From an uncultured Collinsella sp. (lineage in GTDB: Bacteria; Actinomycetota; Coriobacteriia; Coriobacteriales; Coriobacteriaceae), in contig CABVDJ010000007.1 in assembly GCA_902497025.1 (NCBI GenBank), forward strand, positions 1 through 64,000: a DNA stretch of 64,000 nt, in the 5' to 3' direction. Of this stretch, positions 26,577 through 34,236 are shown one piece after another. Made by a program: the position numbers and the translations under genes. The first letter of the stretch is position 1; the number at the start of each line of letters is the position of its first letter. Below the pieces are notes generated by a model, which saw only the letters and a program-made list of their open reading frames with translations, searched no databases and was not told where the DNA came from.

Positions 26577-27191
26577 TTATTGATTAATACAGTTGGCCAC
26601 GCGATCAAAATACGAGCAGGCCGCGATATGCTCCGCTATGCGTCGCTGTCCCTTGGCGGTATCGACGTCCCACAGCTCGTAGGCACGCGCCTCGACCAGC
26701 ACCACGTCGGTACGGTCCTTGAGGATCGAACCGCCGCCGTCCTTGCCCTCAAGACGTATGAGCGCATCGAACAGTTCCGCCGGAAAGAGCACCGGGCTCG
26801 AAGGCTCACCGTTGTACGCAAGACGCACCGGATGCTTGCGGCCACGCTCGTCAAATGCACGAACCATAGCCTCAAAAGAATCCGAACTCACAAGCGGCTG
26901 GTCGCCCGGCAAAAAGAGGCAACCTTTCCAGTTGCGTTCGACTCCCCACGAAAGGCCCGCACGGACGCTTTCGCTGCGCAGCTCGCCATCGTGCAGCACG
27001 CACGGGCAATGCTTGTCCTCGCAAATCTGGACGACCTCGGGCCAACGCGTCGAAACCACGACGTCAAAGCCCCGGGGAACCGAATCGATGGTCCGGGCAA
27101 TCAGCGGCTCGCCATAGATGTCGGCAAGCATCTTGTTAGAGCCAAACCGCTTGCCCTCGCCCGAAGCCATAATGACGCATCCAAGTTTCAT
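26577..27191 (-). CDS. mocA: Molybdenum cofactor cytidylyltransferase-like protein (MocA)
   Basis: A 204-residue nucleotidyltransferase with N-terminal GCVIMASGEGKRFGSNKML and GCLFLPGDQPLVSSD. MocA adds CMP to molybdopterin to give the dinucleotide cofactor used by xanthine dehydrogenase-family enzymes. I start at 27191, preceded by GGGGAGGT. The location between dihydropyrimidinase and ygeW supports a role in cofactor supply to the nearby Mo/Se enzyme. Confidence 0.85.
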   Translation of the reverse strand: MKLGCVIMASGEGKRFGSNKMLADIYGEPLIARTIDSVPRGFDVVVSTRWPEVVQICEDKHCPCVLHDGELRSESVRAGLSWGVERNWKGCLFLPGDQPLVSSDSFEAMVRAFDERGRKHPVRLAYNGEPSSPVLFPAELFDALIRLEGKDGGGSILKDRTDVVLVEARAYELWDVDTAKGQRRIAEHIAACSYFDRVANCINQ

Positions 27192-27280
27192 GGTGATACC
27201 TCCCCTGAAACCATCGTACCCATAACTCGCGCCGCGGGCATCCACATCGAAAGCGCTTATCCCACACGCCCGCGATGCAA

Positions 27281-27318
27281 AAAAGGGGCACCCCGCCGGT
27301 TGGCAGAGCGCCCCCTTT
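27281..27318 (-). terminator. Imperfect terminator after ygeW
   Basis: On the minus strand an AAAGGGG / CCCCTTT-based stem with an internal GCC/GGC helix is followed by a run of six U, 24 nt after the ygeW stop. The stem has bulges, so termination may be partial and mocA may still be read. Confidence 0.6.
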
Positions 27319-27341
27319 ACATGGCTTACCTCAACCCGGCT

Positions 27342-28544
27342 TTAGGCCTGGAGCCAACGGGCGGTGTTGCGCTCATCGAGGGCCTTGAGGGTAGCAGCGG
27401 GATCGGCAACCTTCTGCAGGAACATCATGGCTGCGATGGCGTACGGCTTGTAGCTGGCCTCCTTGTACATGCCCACGCGGTGCATGTCGAAGACGTCGGC
27501 GTTGACCTCACCGTGCTCGCAGGAGACACCGGAGATGTCGGCGGGCAGCGGATGCATAAAGATGGTGTCCTGGCCGTTGGCGGTCTTCTCCATGAGCTCG
27601 GTCGTGGAGCACCAGTCCTGATGGGTGGCGTTCTGGGCGAGCAGCTCCTTCTCGAGCGCAGCGATGCCGGCGTCGTCGCCCTCGGCGTACAGGTTGGTGC
27701 GCTTCTCCATGGCGGCAAACGGAGCCCAGCTCTTGGGGATCACGATGTCGGCGCCCTCGAAGGCCTCGGCCATGGTGTTGACCTGCTTAAAGGTGGTGCC
27801 GGACTCGGCGGCATAGCCCTTGGCGCGCTCGACGACCTCGGGCATGAGGTCGTAGCCCTCGGGGTGAGCAAGGGTGACGTCCATGCCAAAACGGGGCAGC
27901 AGGCTGATCAGCGACTGCGGGCAGGACAGCGGCTTGCCGTAAGAGGGCGAATAGGCCCAGGTGACGGCAACCTTCTTGCCCTTGAGGTTCTCGAGGCCGC
28001 CAAACTCGTTGATGAGGTAGAGCATGTCGGCAGAGGACTGCGTGGGGTGATCGGAGTCGGACTGCAGGGAGATGAGCGTGGGACGGTGATCCAGAACGCC
28101 GTCCTCGTAAGCCTGCTGGACAGACTCGGAGACCTCGGCCATGTAGGCGTCGCCCTTGCCGATGTACATGTCGTCGCGGATGCCGATGACGTCGGCCATG
28201 AAGGAGATCATGGTAGCGGTCTCGCGGACGGTCTCGCCGTGAGCGATCTGGGACTTCTTCTCGTCCAGGTCCTGCAGCTCAAGGCCGAGCAGGTTGGCGG
28301 CCTTAGAGAAGGAGAAGCGCGTACGGGTGGAGTTGTCACGGAACAGGGAGACGGCCAGGCCCGAGTCGAAGATCTTGGACGAGACGTTGTTCTCGCGCAG
28401 CTCGCGCAGGGCGTCGGCGACGATGTAGAGCGCCTTGAGCTCATCGGTGGTCTTGTCCCAGGTGTGCAGGAAGTCGCTGCCGTACATACCCTTAAAATCG
28501 AGGCCGTTCAGCTGCTCGACGAGCTCGGTAAACTTAGCGTCCAT
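27342..28544 (-). CDS. ygeW: Knotted carbamoyltransferase YgeW
   Basis: A 400-residue ATCase/OTCase-fold protein. The carbamoyl-phosphate loop reads SLFRDNSTRTRFSF; HPLP is present near the C-terminus (FMHPLPAD). YgeW is known as a transcarbamoylase of unknown natural acceptor and belongs to the purine-catabolic cluster of gut anaerobes. I start at 28544 (GAAAGGACA upstream); an open frame of 47 further codons upstream is unlikely. No carbamate kinase lies in this window, so its carbamoyl phosphate partner must be elsewhere. Confidence 0.93.
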   Translation of the reverse strand: MDAKFTELVEQLNGLDFKGMYGSDFLHTWDKTTDELKALYIVADALRELRENNVSSKIFDSGLAVSLFRDNSTRTRFSFSKAANLLGLELQDLDEKKSQIAHGETVRETATMISFMADVIGIRDDMYIGKGDAYMAEVSESVQQAYEDGVLDHRPTLISLQSDSDHPTQSSADMLYLINEFGGLENLKGKKVAVTWAYSPSYGKPLSCPQSLISLLPRFGMDVTLAHPEGYDLMPEVVERAKGYAAESGTTFKQVNTMAEAFEGADIVIPKSWAPFAAMEKRTNLYAEGDDAGIAALEKELLAQNATHQDWCSTTELMEKTANGQDTIFMHPLPADISGVSCEHGEVNADVFDMHRVGMYKEASYKPYAIAAMMFLQKVADPAATLKALDERNTARWLQA

Positions 28545-28697
28545 GGAAATGTCCTTTCTAAAGATGAAACGATCGCAATGAGTAGATGTGCTCCGCCATG
28601 CGCGTGTGGCTAGAACATGCAGAGCACCATGACGAGGACCCGCCACCGTTGAGGAAGCATGGGAGATAACGACCGCGGGCCCCAAGTCAACAGGAGG

Positions 28698-28724
28698 CGC
28701 CGGGGGACACGAGCGGCCCCCGGC
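28698..28724. other. GC-rich hairpin between ygeY and ygeW
   Basis: GCCGGGGG and CCCCCGGC form a strong short stem in the 202-nt spacer. No U-run is present on either strand, so it is more likely a processing or stability element. I see nothing else definite in the spacer. Confidence 0.4.
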
Positions 28725-28746
28725 TCAACAAGATCGAGGAATGGGA

Positions 28747-30132
28747 CTAGTCGATCTTGTTGTTGGTCAGACCGGCGCGGAACACGGTGGCATCGCCATC
28801 GGCCTGGCTCGGATCGTAGAGGTTCAGAGCAGCCACATACATGGCGGCAGCGGTGACCAGGTCGTCCTTGTAGGTGACCTCGTTGGGAGCGTGAGCCTGA
28901 GACTCGGCGCCCGGGCCAAAGCCGACGCAGGGGATGCCATAGCGGCCCTGGATGGAGACGCAGTTCGTGGAGAAGGTCCACTTGTCGCACAGCGGACGAC
29001 CGGTGCGCTTGTCCATGCTGGGCTCGCAGCCGATGCGCTCGTCACCGAACATGGCCTTGTGGGCGTCGACGAGGGCCTTGACGTGCGGAGCGGTCTCCTT
29101 GTTGATCCACGTGGGGAAGTAAGCCTCGGTCTCGTAGACCTCGCCGGTCCAGGACGGACGGTCGTACATGTACATGGAGACCTTCACGTCGTCGCCGTAC
29201 TTCTTGGCGGCCGGCAGGTTGCGGATCTCGTCCAGGCAGGACTCCCAGGTCTCACCGGCGGTCATGCGACGGTCGATGGAGATGGCGCAGGAGTCGGCCA
29301 CGGCGCAGCGGCTGGGGCTGGTGTAGAAGATCTGGCTGACGGTGCAGGTGCCGCGGCCCAGGAAGCGGGCATCCTCGTAGTGCTCGGGGTTGTACTTGGG
29401 GTCGAGCATCTTGACGAGACCCTTGATGTCGGTCGACTCGTCGCAGCCGTTGTTGTTGAGGGCGCGGACGTCGGCGATGATGTCGGCCATCTTGTAGATG
29501 GCGTTGTCGCCGCGGTCGGGAGCGGAGCCGTGGCAGGAGGTGCCGTGAACGTCGACGCGGATCTCCATGCGGCCGCGGTGACCGCGATAGATGCCGCCGT
29601 CGGTGGGCTCGGTGGAAATGACAAACTCGGGCTTAATGCCGTCCTTGTTGTAGATGTACTGCCAGCACATGCCGTCGCAGTCCTCTTCCTGGACAGTGCC
29701 GACGACCATGATCTTGTAGCCCTCGGGGATGAGGCCCATGTCCTTCATCATCTTGGCAGCGTAGGTAGCGGAAGCCATGCCGCCCTCCTGGTCGGAGCCG
29801 CCGCGGCCATAGATGATCTCGTCGGTCTCGTAGCCCTCGTAGGGATCGGCATCCCAGTTCTCGATGTTGCCGATGCCGACGGTGTCGATGTGGGAGTCGA
29901 TGGCGATAATCTTGTCGCCCTCGCCCATAAAGCCCATGACGTTGCCCAGGCCGTCGACCTTGACCTCGTCATAGCCAAGGCTCTCCATCTCGGCCTTAAT
30001 GCAGGCAACAACCTCACCCTCCTCGCAGGACTCAGAGGGGTGGGAGATCATAGCGCGCAGGAAGCGAGTCATATCAGCACGATGGGACTCAGCAGCAGCC
30101 TTGATAGCGTCGAAATCGAGTTCTTTAGTCAT
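28747..30132 (-). CDS. ygeY: M20-type selenium metabolism-linked hydrolase YgeY
   Basis: A 461-residue M20/peptidase-T-like amidohydrolase. Metal-binding blocks are [26 protein letters not shown] and [11 protein letters not shown], followed by STEPT and the lid domain. YgeY genes track with selenium-dependent molybdenum hydroxylases and with ygeW/ygeX. It probably cuts an amide bond of a ring-opened purine product. It follows dpaL across a 238-nt spacer holding the long palindrome at 30237-30354. Confidence 0.93.
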   Translation of the reverse strand: MTKELDFDAIKAAAESHRADMTRFLRAMISHPSESCEEGEVVACIKAEMESLGYDEVKVDGLGNVMGFMGEGDKIIAIDSHIDTVGIGNIENWDADPYEGYETDEIIYGRGGSDQEGGMASATYAAKMMKDMGLIPEGYKIMVVGTVQEEDCDGMCWQYIYNKDGIKPEFVISTEPTDGGIYRGHRGRMEIRVDVHGTSCHGSAPDRGDNAIYKMADIIADVRALNNNGCDESTDIKGLVKMLDPKYNPEHYEDARFLGRGTCTVSQIFYTSPSRCAVADSCAISIDRRMTAGETWESCLDEIRNLPAAKKYGDDVKVSMYMYDRPSWTGEVYETEAYFPTWINKETAPHVKALVDAHKAMFGDERIGCEPSMDKRTGRPLCDKWTFSTNCVSIQGRYGIPCVGFGPGAESQAHAPNEVTYKDDLVTAAAMYVAALNLYDPSQADGDATVFRAGLTNNKID

Positions 30133-30236
30133 AACAGTTAACCTTTCTACAAGGGTTTACCTACAGGTAGATATTTCAGATAGATCACTTGTGCCAAGCA
30201 GCGTGAGGTCGAGTACCCGGCAAGCAAGTAAACGTA

Positions 30237-30354
30237 GGGTGGCGGAGCATATGTTTGCTCCGTCGCGAGTTCCGCACGAGCCGGAGAGCACTTAATGTGC
30301 TCTCCGTGCGAGCAGAACTGTTCGAGCAGGGAGTAAACATATGCTCCGCCACCC
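30237..30354. repeat. Family B palindrome, copy 1: conserved 68-nt core inside 25-nt arms
   Basis: Outer arms 30237-30261 and 30330-30354 pair over 25 bp with one G-U. The core 30262-30329 begins GTCGCGAGTTCCGCACGA and has an inner helix GGAGAGCAC (30283-30291) / GTGCTCTCC (30297-30305). A second copy of the core, on the opposite strand, is at 57527-57594, with unrelated arms. The whole folds as one long hairpin and lies between dpaL and ygeY. No U-run follows. Confidence 0.92.
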
Positions 30355-30370
30355 GGACAGGTTAGGCTCG

Positions 30371-31585
30371 CTAGCAGGTCGGATACTCGCCCTCCCAGAC
30401 GATGCGACGATACTGATCCGGATCCGTGTCACCTTCCGTGGAGAAGCAGAGCACGGAGCTCGTCTTGTCCAGGCCGATGAGCTCCTTGAGCTCAGCGTAC
30501 TCGGGATCGAGCATGAGGGTCTCGACCAGGCCGGTGGTCACAGCGCCGGACTCGCCGGAAATGACGCGCGGGTCGCCCTTCTCGGGAGCGCCCAGGGTGC
30601 GCATGCCGCGAGCGGTGACCCAGTCGGGGCAGGACACGAAGGCGGTGGTGTGGTTGCGCAGGATATCCCAGCCCAGAATGTTGGGCTCGCCGCAGCACAG
30701 ACCGGCCATGATGGAGGGCATGTCACCGTCCACGATGCGCGGATCGCCGTCGCCGGCGGCAGCGCCCTTGTACAGGCAGGCGGCAGGCGCGCACTCGACC
30801 ACGACGAAGGTGGGCGGGTTATCGGGATACAGGTTGGTGAAGTAGCCCACCACGGCGCCGGCGAGCGAACCCACGCCAGCCTGGACAAACACGTGCGTCG
30901 GGCGGTTGATGGCCATCTCGCGCAGCTGCTCTGCAGCCTCGGAAGCCATGGTGCCGTAGCCCTCCATGATCCAAGACGGGATCTTCTCGTAGCCCTCCCA
31001 GGCGGTGTCCTGAACGATGACGCCGCGCTCGCAGGCGTCGGCCTCGGCGGCGGCCATGCGCACGCACTCGTCGTAGTTGACCTCTTCGATGGTCACCGTG
31101 GCGCCCTCGGCGGCGATGTTATCGAAGCGGGGCTTGGTAGAACCCTTGGGCATGTGCACGACGGCCTTCTGGCCCAGCTTGTTGGCAGCCCATGCCACGC
31201 CGCGGCCATGGTTGCCGTCGGTGGCGGTAAAGAAGGTGGCCTGGCCAAAGTCCTTGGCAAGCTGATCGGAGGTCAGGTAATCGAAGGTGCACTCGGCAAC
31301 GTCCTTGCCGGTCTCGTCGGCAATATAGTTGGCCATGGCAAACGAGCCGCCCAGGACCTTAAAGGCGTTGAGGCCAAAGCGATAGCTCTCGTCCTTAACG
31401 CATAGGTTGGACAGGCCCAGACGCGCGGCCTGGCCGTCCAGGCGGGCAAGCGGAGTGACGGTATATTGAGGGAACGACTGGTGGAAGGCACGGGCCTTCT
31501 TCACGTGGTCGAGGCTCATGATTCCCAAGTGCTTGTCATCGCTCTTGGGCATCGTGTTGCCCGCCCACTGGATCTTATCGGCCAT
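30371..31585 (-). CDS. dpaL: Diaminopropionate ammonia-lyase
   Basis: A 404-residue fold-type II PLP enzyme (YgeX) that converts 2,3-diaminopropionate to pyruvate and ammonia through 2-aminoacrylate. The Schiff-base Lys is in RFGLNAFKVLGGS; ATDGNHGRGVAW and the glycine-rich GVGSLAG phosphate loop are present. It is the most upstream gene of the minus-strand dpaL-ygeY-ygeW-mocA-hydantoinase group. Two matching operators in the divergent promoter suggest control by the adjacent YheO-type regulator. Confidence 0.95.
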   Translation of the reverse strand: MADKIQWAGNTMPKSDDKHLGIMSLDHVKKARAFHQSFPQYTVTPLARLDGQAARLGLSNLCVKDESYRFGLNAFKVLGGSFAMANYIADETGKDVAECTFDYLTSDQLAKDFGQATFFTATDGNHGRGVAWAANKLGQKAVVHMPKGSTKPRFDNIAAEGATVTIEEVNYDECVRMAAAEADACERGVIVQDTAWEGYEKIPSWIMEGYGTMASEAAEQLREMAINRPTHVFVQAGVGSLAGAVVGYFTNLYPDNPPTFVVVECAPAACLYKGAAAGDGDPRIVDGDMPSIMAGLCCGEPNILGWDILRNHTTAFVSCPDWVTARGMRTLGAPEKGDPRVISGESGAVTTGLVETLMLDPEYAELKELIGLDKTSSVLCFSTEGDTDPDQYRRIVWEGEYPTC

Positions 31586-31677
31586 ACGGTGAACTCCTTA
31601 AGTCCTCTCTTGCCGGCCCCCGCATACGCGTTTCAGCCCATTCCCATTCATGCGACTGAACTTTTATGTGGATGCCA

Positions 31678-31692
31678 AACAAAAAGTTTGTT
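31678..31692. promoter_or_regulatory. Operator 1, AACAAA-N3-TTTGTT
   Basis: AACAAA-AAG-TTTGTT is a perfect 6-3-6 inverted repeat in the 277-nt divergent space between dpaL and the YheO-type regulator. An identical-arm copy lies 51 bp away. Position and duplication suggest a dimeric regulator site. Confidence 0.65.
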
Positions 31693-31728
31693 ATCACTGT
31701 TCTATCACACTTTTTGATTGGCAAACCT

Positions 31729-31743
31729 AACAAATTGTTTGTT
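31729..31743. promoter_or_regulatory. Operator 2, AACAAA-N3-TTTGTT
   Basis: AACAAA-TTG-TTTGTT has the same arms as operator 1 with a different 3-nt spacer; centres are 51 bp apart, about five helical turns, so the sites lie on nearly the same DNA face. The rest of the spacer is AT-rich promoter DNA. Confidence 0.65.
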
Positions 31744-31862
31744 GCCGTAATCGGTACCTTTTCGCCGCCGAACGGTTACATAACGCAGCGACGCTTTCGT
31801 TATTTGCGAACAGGTGTGGTTTATGGCAAAGTATGCCCAAACTAATTTTTAGGAAGGCACCC

Positions 31863-32516
31863 ATGACCCCCGCACAGATTGAGTTTTACAAGCGCCTCGC
31901 ACACGGTCTGGCGCTCCAATTTGGTCCCAACTGCGAAGTCGTCGTCCACGATCTGGAGACCGAGGACGTGGACCACTCCATCGTAGTGATCGAAAACGGC
32001 CACGTCAGCGGGCGCAAACTGGGTGACGGCCCCAGCCATATCGTGTTTGAGTCCATGCACGAGGGCACCACCGACATACACGACCGCGAGCCGTACCTCA
32101 CCAAAACCGCCGATGGCAAGCTGCTCAAGTCCTCGACCATCTTTATCCGCAACGACGAGGGCAAGCCCGTCGGCATTTTGGGCATTAACTTTGACATTAC
32201 GCTCATGAAGGCTTTTGAGCGTTCGCTCGACGCCTTTACCGGCACCGGCGGCACGGGCTATACCGAGCCCGAGCCCATTACCAAGAACATCGGCGACCTG
32301 CTCGAGGACCTGCTGCACGAGTGCGAGCAGTTTGTGGGCAAGCCCGCGGCGCTCATGACCAAAGACGAGCGCATTCGTGCCATTGGCTACCTCGACCGTC
32401 GCGGCGCCTTCCTCATTTCCAAGTCGAGCGAGCGCGCCTGCGAGTTCTTTGGCATCTCCAAGTACAGCTTCTATAGCTACCTCAATGAGGCCAAGGCGGC
32501 GGCCGGCGACAAGTAG
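31863..32516 (+). CDS. YheO/DauR-type PAS and HTH regulator, first paralogue
   Basis: A 217-residue regulator. Residues 1-115 form the YheO-like PAS domain (NCEVVVHDLETEDVDHSIVV ... PVGILGINFDITLM) and the last 55 the helix-turn-helix (LDRRGAFLISKSSERACEFFG). Family members such as DauR sense small metabolites and control catabolic genes. I start at ATG 31863, preceded by AGGAAGG. Divergent from dpaL across a spacer with two identical-arm operators. A second paralogue is at 43965. Confidence 0.88.
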   Translation: MTPAQIEFYKRLAHGLALQFGPNCEVVVHDLETEDVDHSIVVIENGHVSGRKLGDGPSHIVFESMHEGTTDIHDREPYLTKTADGKLLKSSTIFIRNDEGKPVGILGINFDITLMKAFERSLDAFTGTGGTGYTEPEPITKNIGDLLEDLLHECEQFVGKPAALMTKDERIRAIGYLDRRGAFLISKSSERACEFFGISKYSFYSYLNEAKAAAGDK

Positions 32517-32599
32517 GCACTCGCCTGGATTGTCCCTCCCCTTTTGGGCGCGAGTTCTGGAAAGCGCGAATCCAAGACCGAGCCGCTTGGGAAGTTCCA

Positions 32600-32605
32600 T
32601 ATAAT
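32600..32605 (+). promoter_or_regulatory. Candidate -10 of the Pro-rich protein gene
   Basis: An exact TATAAT sits 35 nt before the ATG at 32640. No consensus -35 is visible at 16-18 bp. Confidence 0.4.
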
Positions 32606-32639
32606 CGATGTCATTAGTATTTCGAAAGGATGGAACAGA

Positions 32640-33629
32640 ATGGCGTTGAGCAAGGCATCATGCACCGGTCGCGGATTGATTCCGGCAATTGGTGGACATG
32701 TGCACCGCATGTTCGATGAGGGTGAAGACGACCTGTTTTCGCTGAGCCTTGACGACGTGATGGACGATCGCCCGTGGACCGCCGACGAACTCATGGGCGG
32801 CGGCGGGGCTCGCCCGTCAAGCCCCAATCCCGCACTTGCGCCTAAGACCGCATCTGCGCCGGCTCCTGCGCAGTCGGCTGTTTCGACGCCCGCGCCTACA
32901 CCCACGCCCACTTCGGCGCCCACGCCCGCTCCCCGCCCCGCAAGCGACCCGTCCGAGACGGCGGCATTTCTCGCTGCGGCGACGCAGGGCAAATCGGCCG
33001 ACAGCACCGTTATGTACAACGCCCAGCAGCTGCCCGTTCCTGCGGCACGCAAGCCTCCGGTCACAAGGCTCGATGAGCCCGTTGCCCGTCAGGTTGCCTA
33101 CGATTCCTGGGCTGCAGCCGATCTGGATGAGACCTCTACCGGCATGCCGGCGCTCGACGTTCCAGTTAACCCGCTTTTTGCCGCCAACACGAGCGCCGCG
33201 GACTATGAGGGCGGTGCGGCATATTCCGATTATTCCGATGACTATGCTGGCACCAGTCGCATCGAGACCGAGGATTATGGCACCGCATCGAGCGATTATC
33301 TCAACGATCCGTACGCTGCCACGCCTGCACCGGAATATGACCCGGAGGCCGCGTCCGCACCGGCGTATACCAAAAGCACGGGCGAAGAGCGCTTCGCCGA
33401 TTATTACGCCGAGGAAAAGGCGCTGCGTTTCTCGGAATTTCCGCAGGCAGTCAAGGTTGCCTTTATCGCCATTATCATTGCCCTGCTCGGCGTCATTGCG
33501 TTTGAGGGATTCCAGCTGTTCCGCGGCCCCACCGCGTCCGAATCGGCAACGCAGCAAAAAGAGGACGATAACCAGTACCTGGACATCAACACCCTCAAGG
33601 GCGACCCCAACGACGGGGACGACGAGTAG
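32640..33629 (+). CDS. Hypothetical Pro/Ala-rich single-pass membrane protein
   Basis: A 329-residue protein not assigned to any family. After an acidic start (MFDEGEDDLFSLSLDDVMDD) there is a long Ala/Pro/Thr/Ser-rich segment (about 65-110), a Tyr/Asp/Ala-rich segment with SDYSDDYAGT-like repeats, one membrane helix near 272-292 (VAFIAIIIALLGVIAFEGF), and a 35-residue acidic tail. I chose ATG 32640 for the AAAGGA upstream; ATG 32709 is an alternative. The layout resembles anchored scaffold or signalling proteins, but no function is claimed. Confidence 0.6.
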   Translation: MALSKASCTGRGLIPAIGGHVHRMFDEGEDDLFSLSLDDVMDDRPWTADELMGGGGARPSSPNPALAPKTASAPAPAQSAVSTPAPTPTPTSAPTPAPRPASDPSETAAFLAAATQGKSADSTVMYNAQQLPVPAARKPPVTRLDEPVARQVAYDSWAAADLDETSTGMPALDVPVNPLFAANTSAADYEGGAAYSDYSDDYAGTSRIETEDYGTASSDYLNDPYAATPAPEYDPEAASAPAYTKSTGEERFADYYAEEKALRFSEFPQAVKVAFIAIIIALLGVIAFEGFQLFRGPTASESATQQKEDDNQYLDINTLKGDPNDGDDE

Positions 33630-33662
33630 CGAGGGCTGAAGGCGGCCGCAGGATCCCGCATC

Positions 33663-33689
33663 CAGCACCAGCTTCTAAGTGCTGTTTTG
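33663..33689 (+). terminator. Weak terminator after the Pro-rich protein gene
   Basis: CAGCAC (33663-33668) pairs with GTGCTG (33679-33684) and TTTT follows. The stem is only 6 bp. Confidence 0.5.
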
Positions 33690-33698
33690 TCATCCAGC

Positions 33699-33776
33699 CA
33701 CACTTTTCCGGATAATTTGCCTATCGAATTTGACACTTTTCCGAAGTTTTAAGATGCCTATTTCGACACTTTTCCG
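33699..33776. repeat. 33-nt tandem repeats at the end of the IS3-like remnant
   Basis: ACACTTTTCCG occurs at 33700, 33733 and 33766, an exact 33-nt period, and TGCCTAT recurs in both full units. This looks like the terminal transposase-binding region of an insertion sequence. A related GGAAGTGTCGA is seen at 3-13. Confidence 0.6.
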
Positions 33777-34055
33777 TACCGCTGGCCCGGCTGGATCTCG
33801 ATCTGCAAGGGGCACGGCCTCGCCAGGAGCATGTCCGCCAAGGGCTGCAGCCCGGACAACGCGGCGATGGAGGGCTTCTTCGGCCTGCTCAAGAGGGAGT
33901 TCTGGCACGGCAGGGACTGGTCGGGCTGGACCCCCGCCCGCTTCATCGAGGAGCTCGGGGGCTGGATCGGCCGATACAATACGGAGAGGCGCAGCGATGC
34001 GCTCGGCGGCCGCACGCCGGCTGAGTTCCGCGCCGCACTGGGAAGGGCCGCGTAA
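33777..34055 (+). pseudogene. IS3-family transposase (OrfB), C-terminal remnant
   Basis: About 92 codons with no start that match the end of the DDE integrase domain: YRWPGWISICKGHGLARSMS, GCSPDNAAMEGFFGLLKRE (the catalytic Glu), then GGWIGRYNTERRSDALGGRTP and FRAALGRAA before the stop. The N-terminal two thirds are missing, and the homology starts directly after the third 33-nt repeat. An internal deletion joined one IS end to the transposase tail. Not functional. Confidence 0.85.
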
Positions 34056-34130
34056 CGGTCCAAGAAATCGTCCGCAGTCCCTCCCCTCAAAAGGAAAGCA
34101 CGACCCGTTCCGAGACGCGGCCTCCGCTCC

Positions 34131-34166
34131 AAACAAAAGGCCTCGGCTCGCGATGGAGCCGGGGCC
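34131..34166 (-). terminator. Terminator of the xanthine dehydrogenase operon
   Basis: GGCCTCGGCTC (34139-34149) and GAGCCGGGGCC (34156-34166) form an 11-bp stem with one G-U; a U-rich run follows on the minus strand. The xdh stop is 71 nt upstream. The 34056-34130 stretch is the right flank of the IS3 remnant. Confidence 0.85.
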
Positions 34167-34236
34167 AAAGGCGCAGCATATACAGTTGATGGTTGAGCGC
34201 GAACAGCCCGTCAACAATGGCTGTCCGCACCCCGCC

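Noticed and set aside
30237..30354. Simple Rho-independent terminator
   Set aside because: Stem is far longer than needed, no U-run follows on either strand, and the core recurs elsewhere with other arms.
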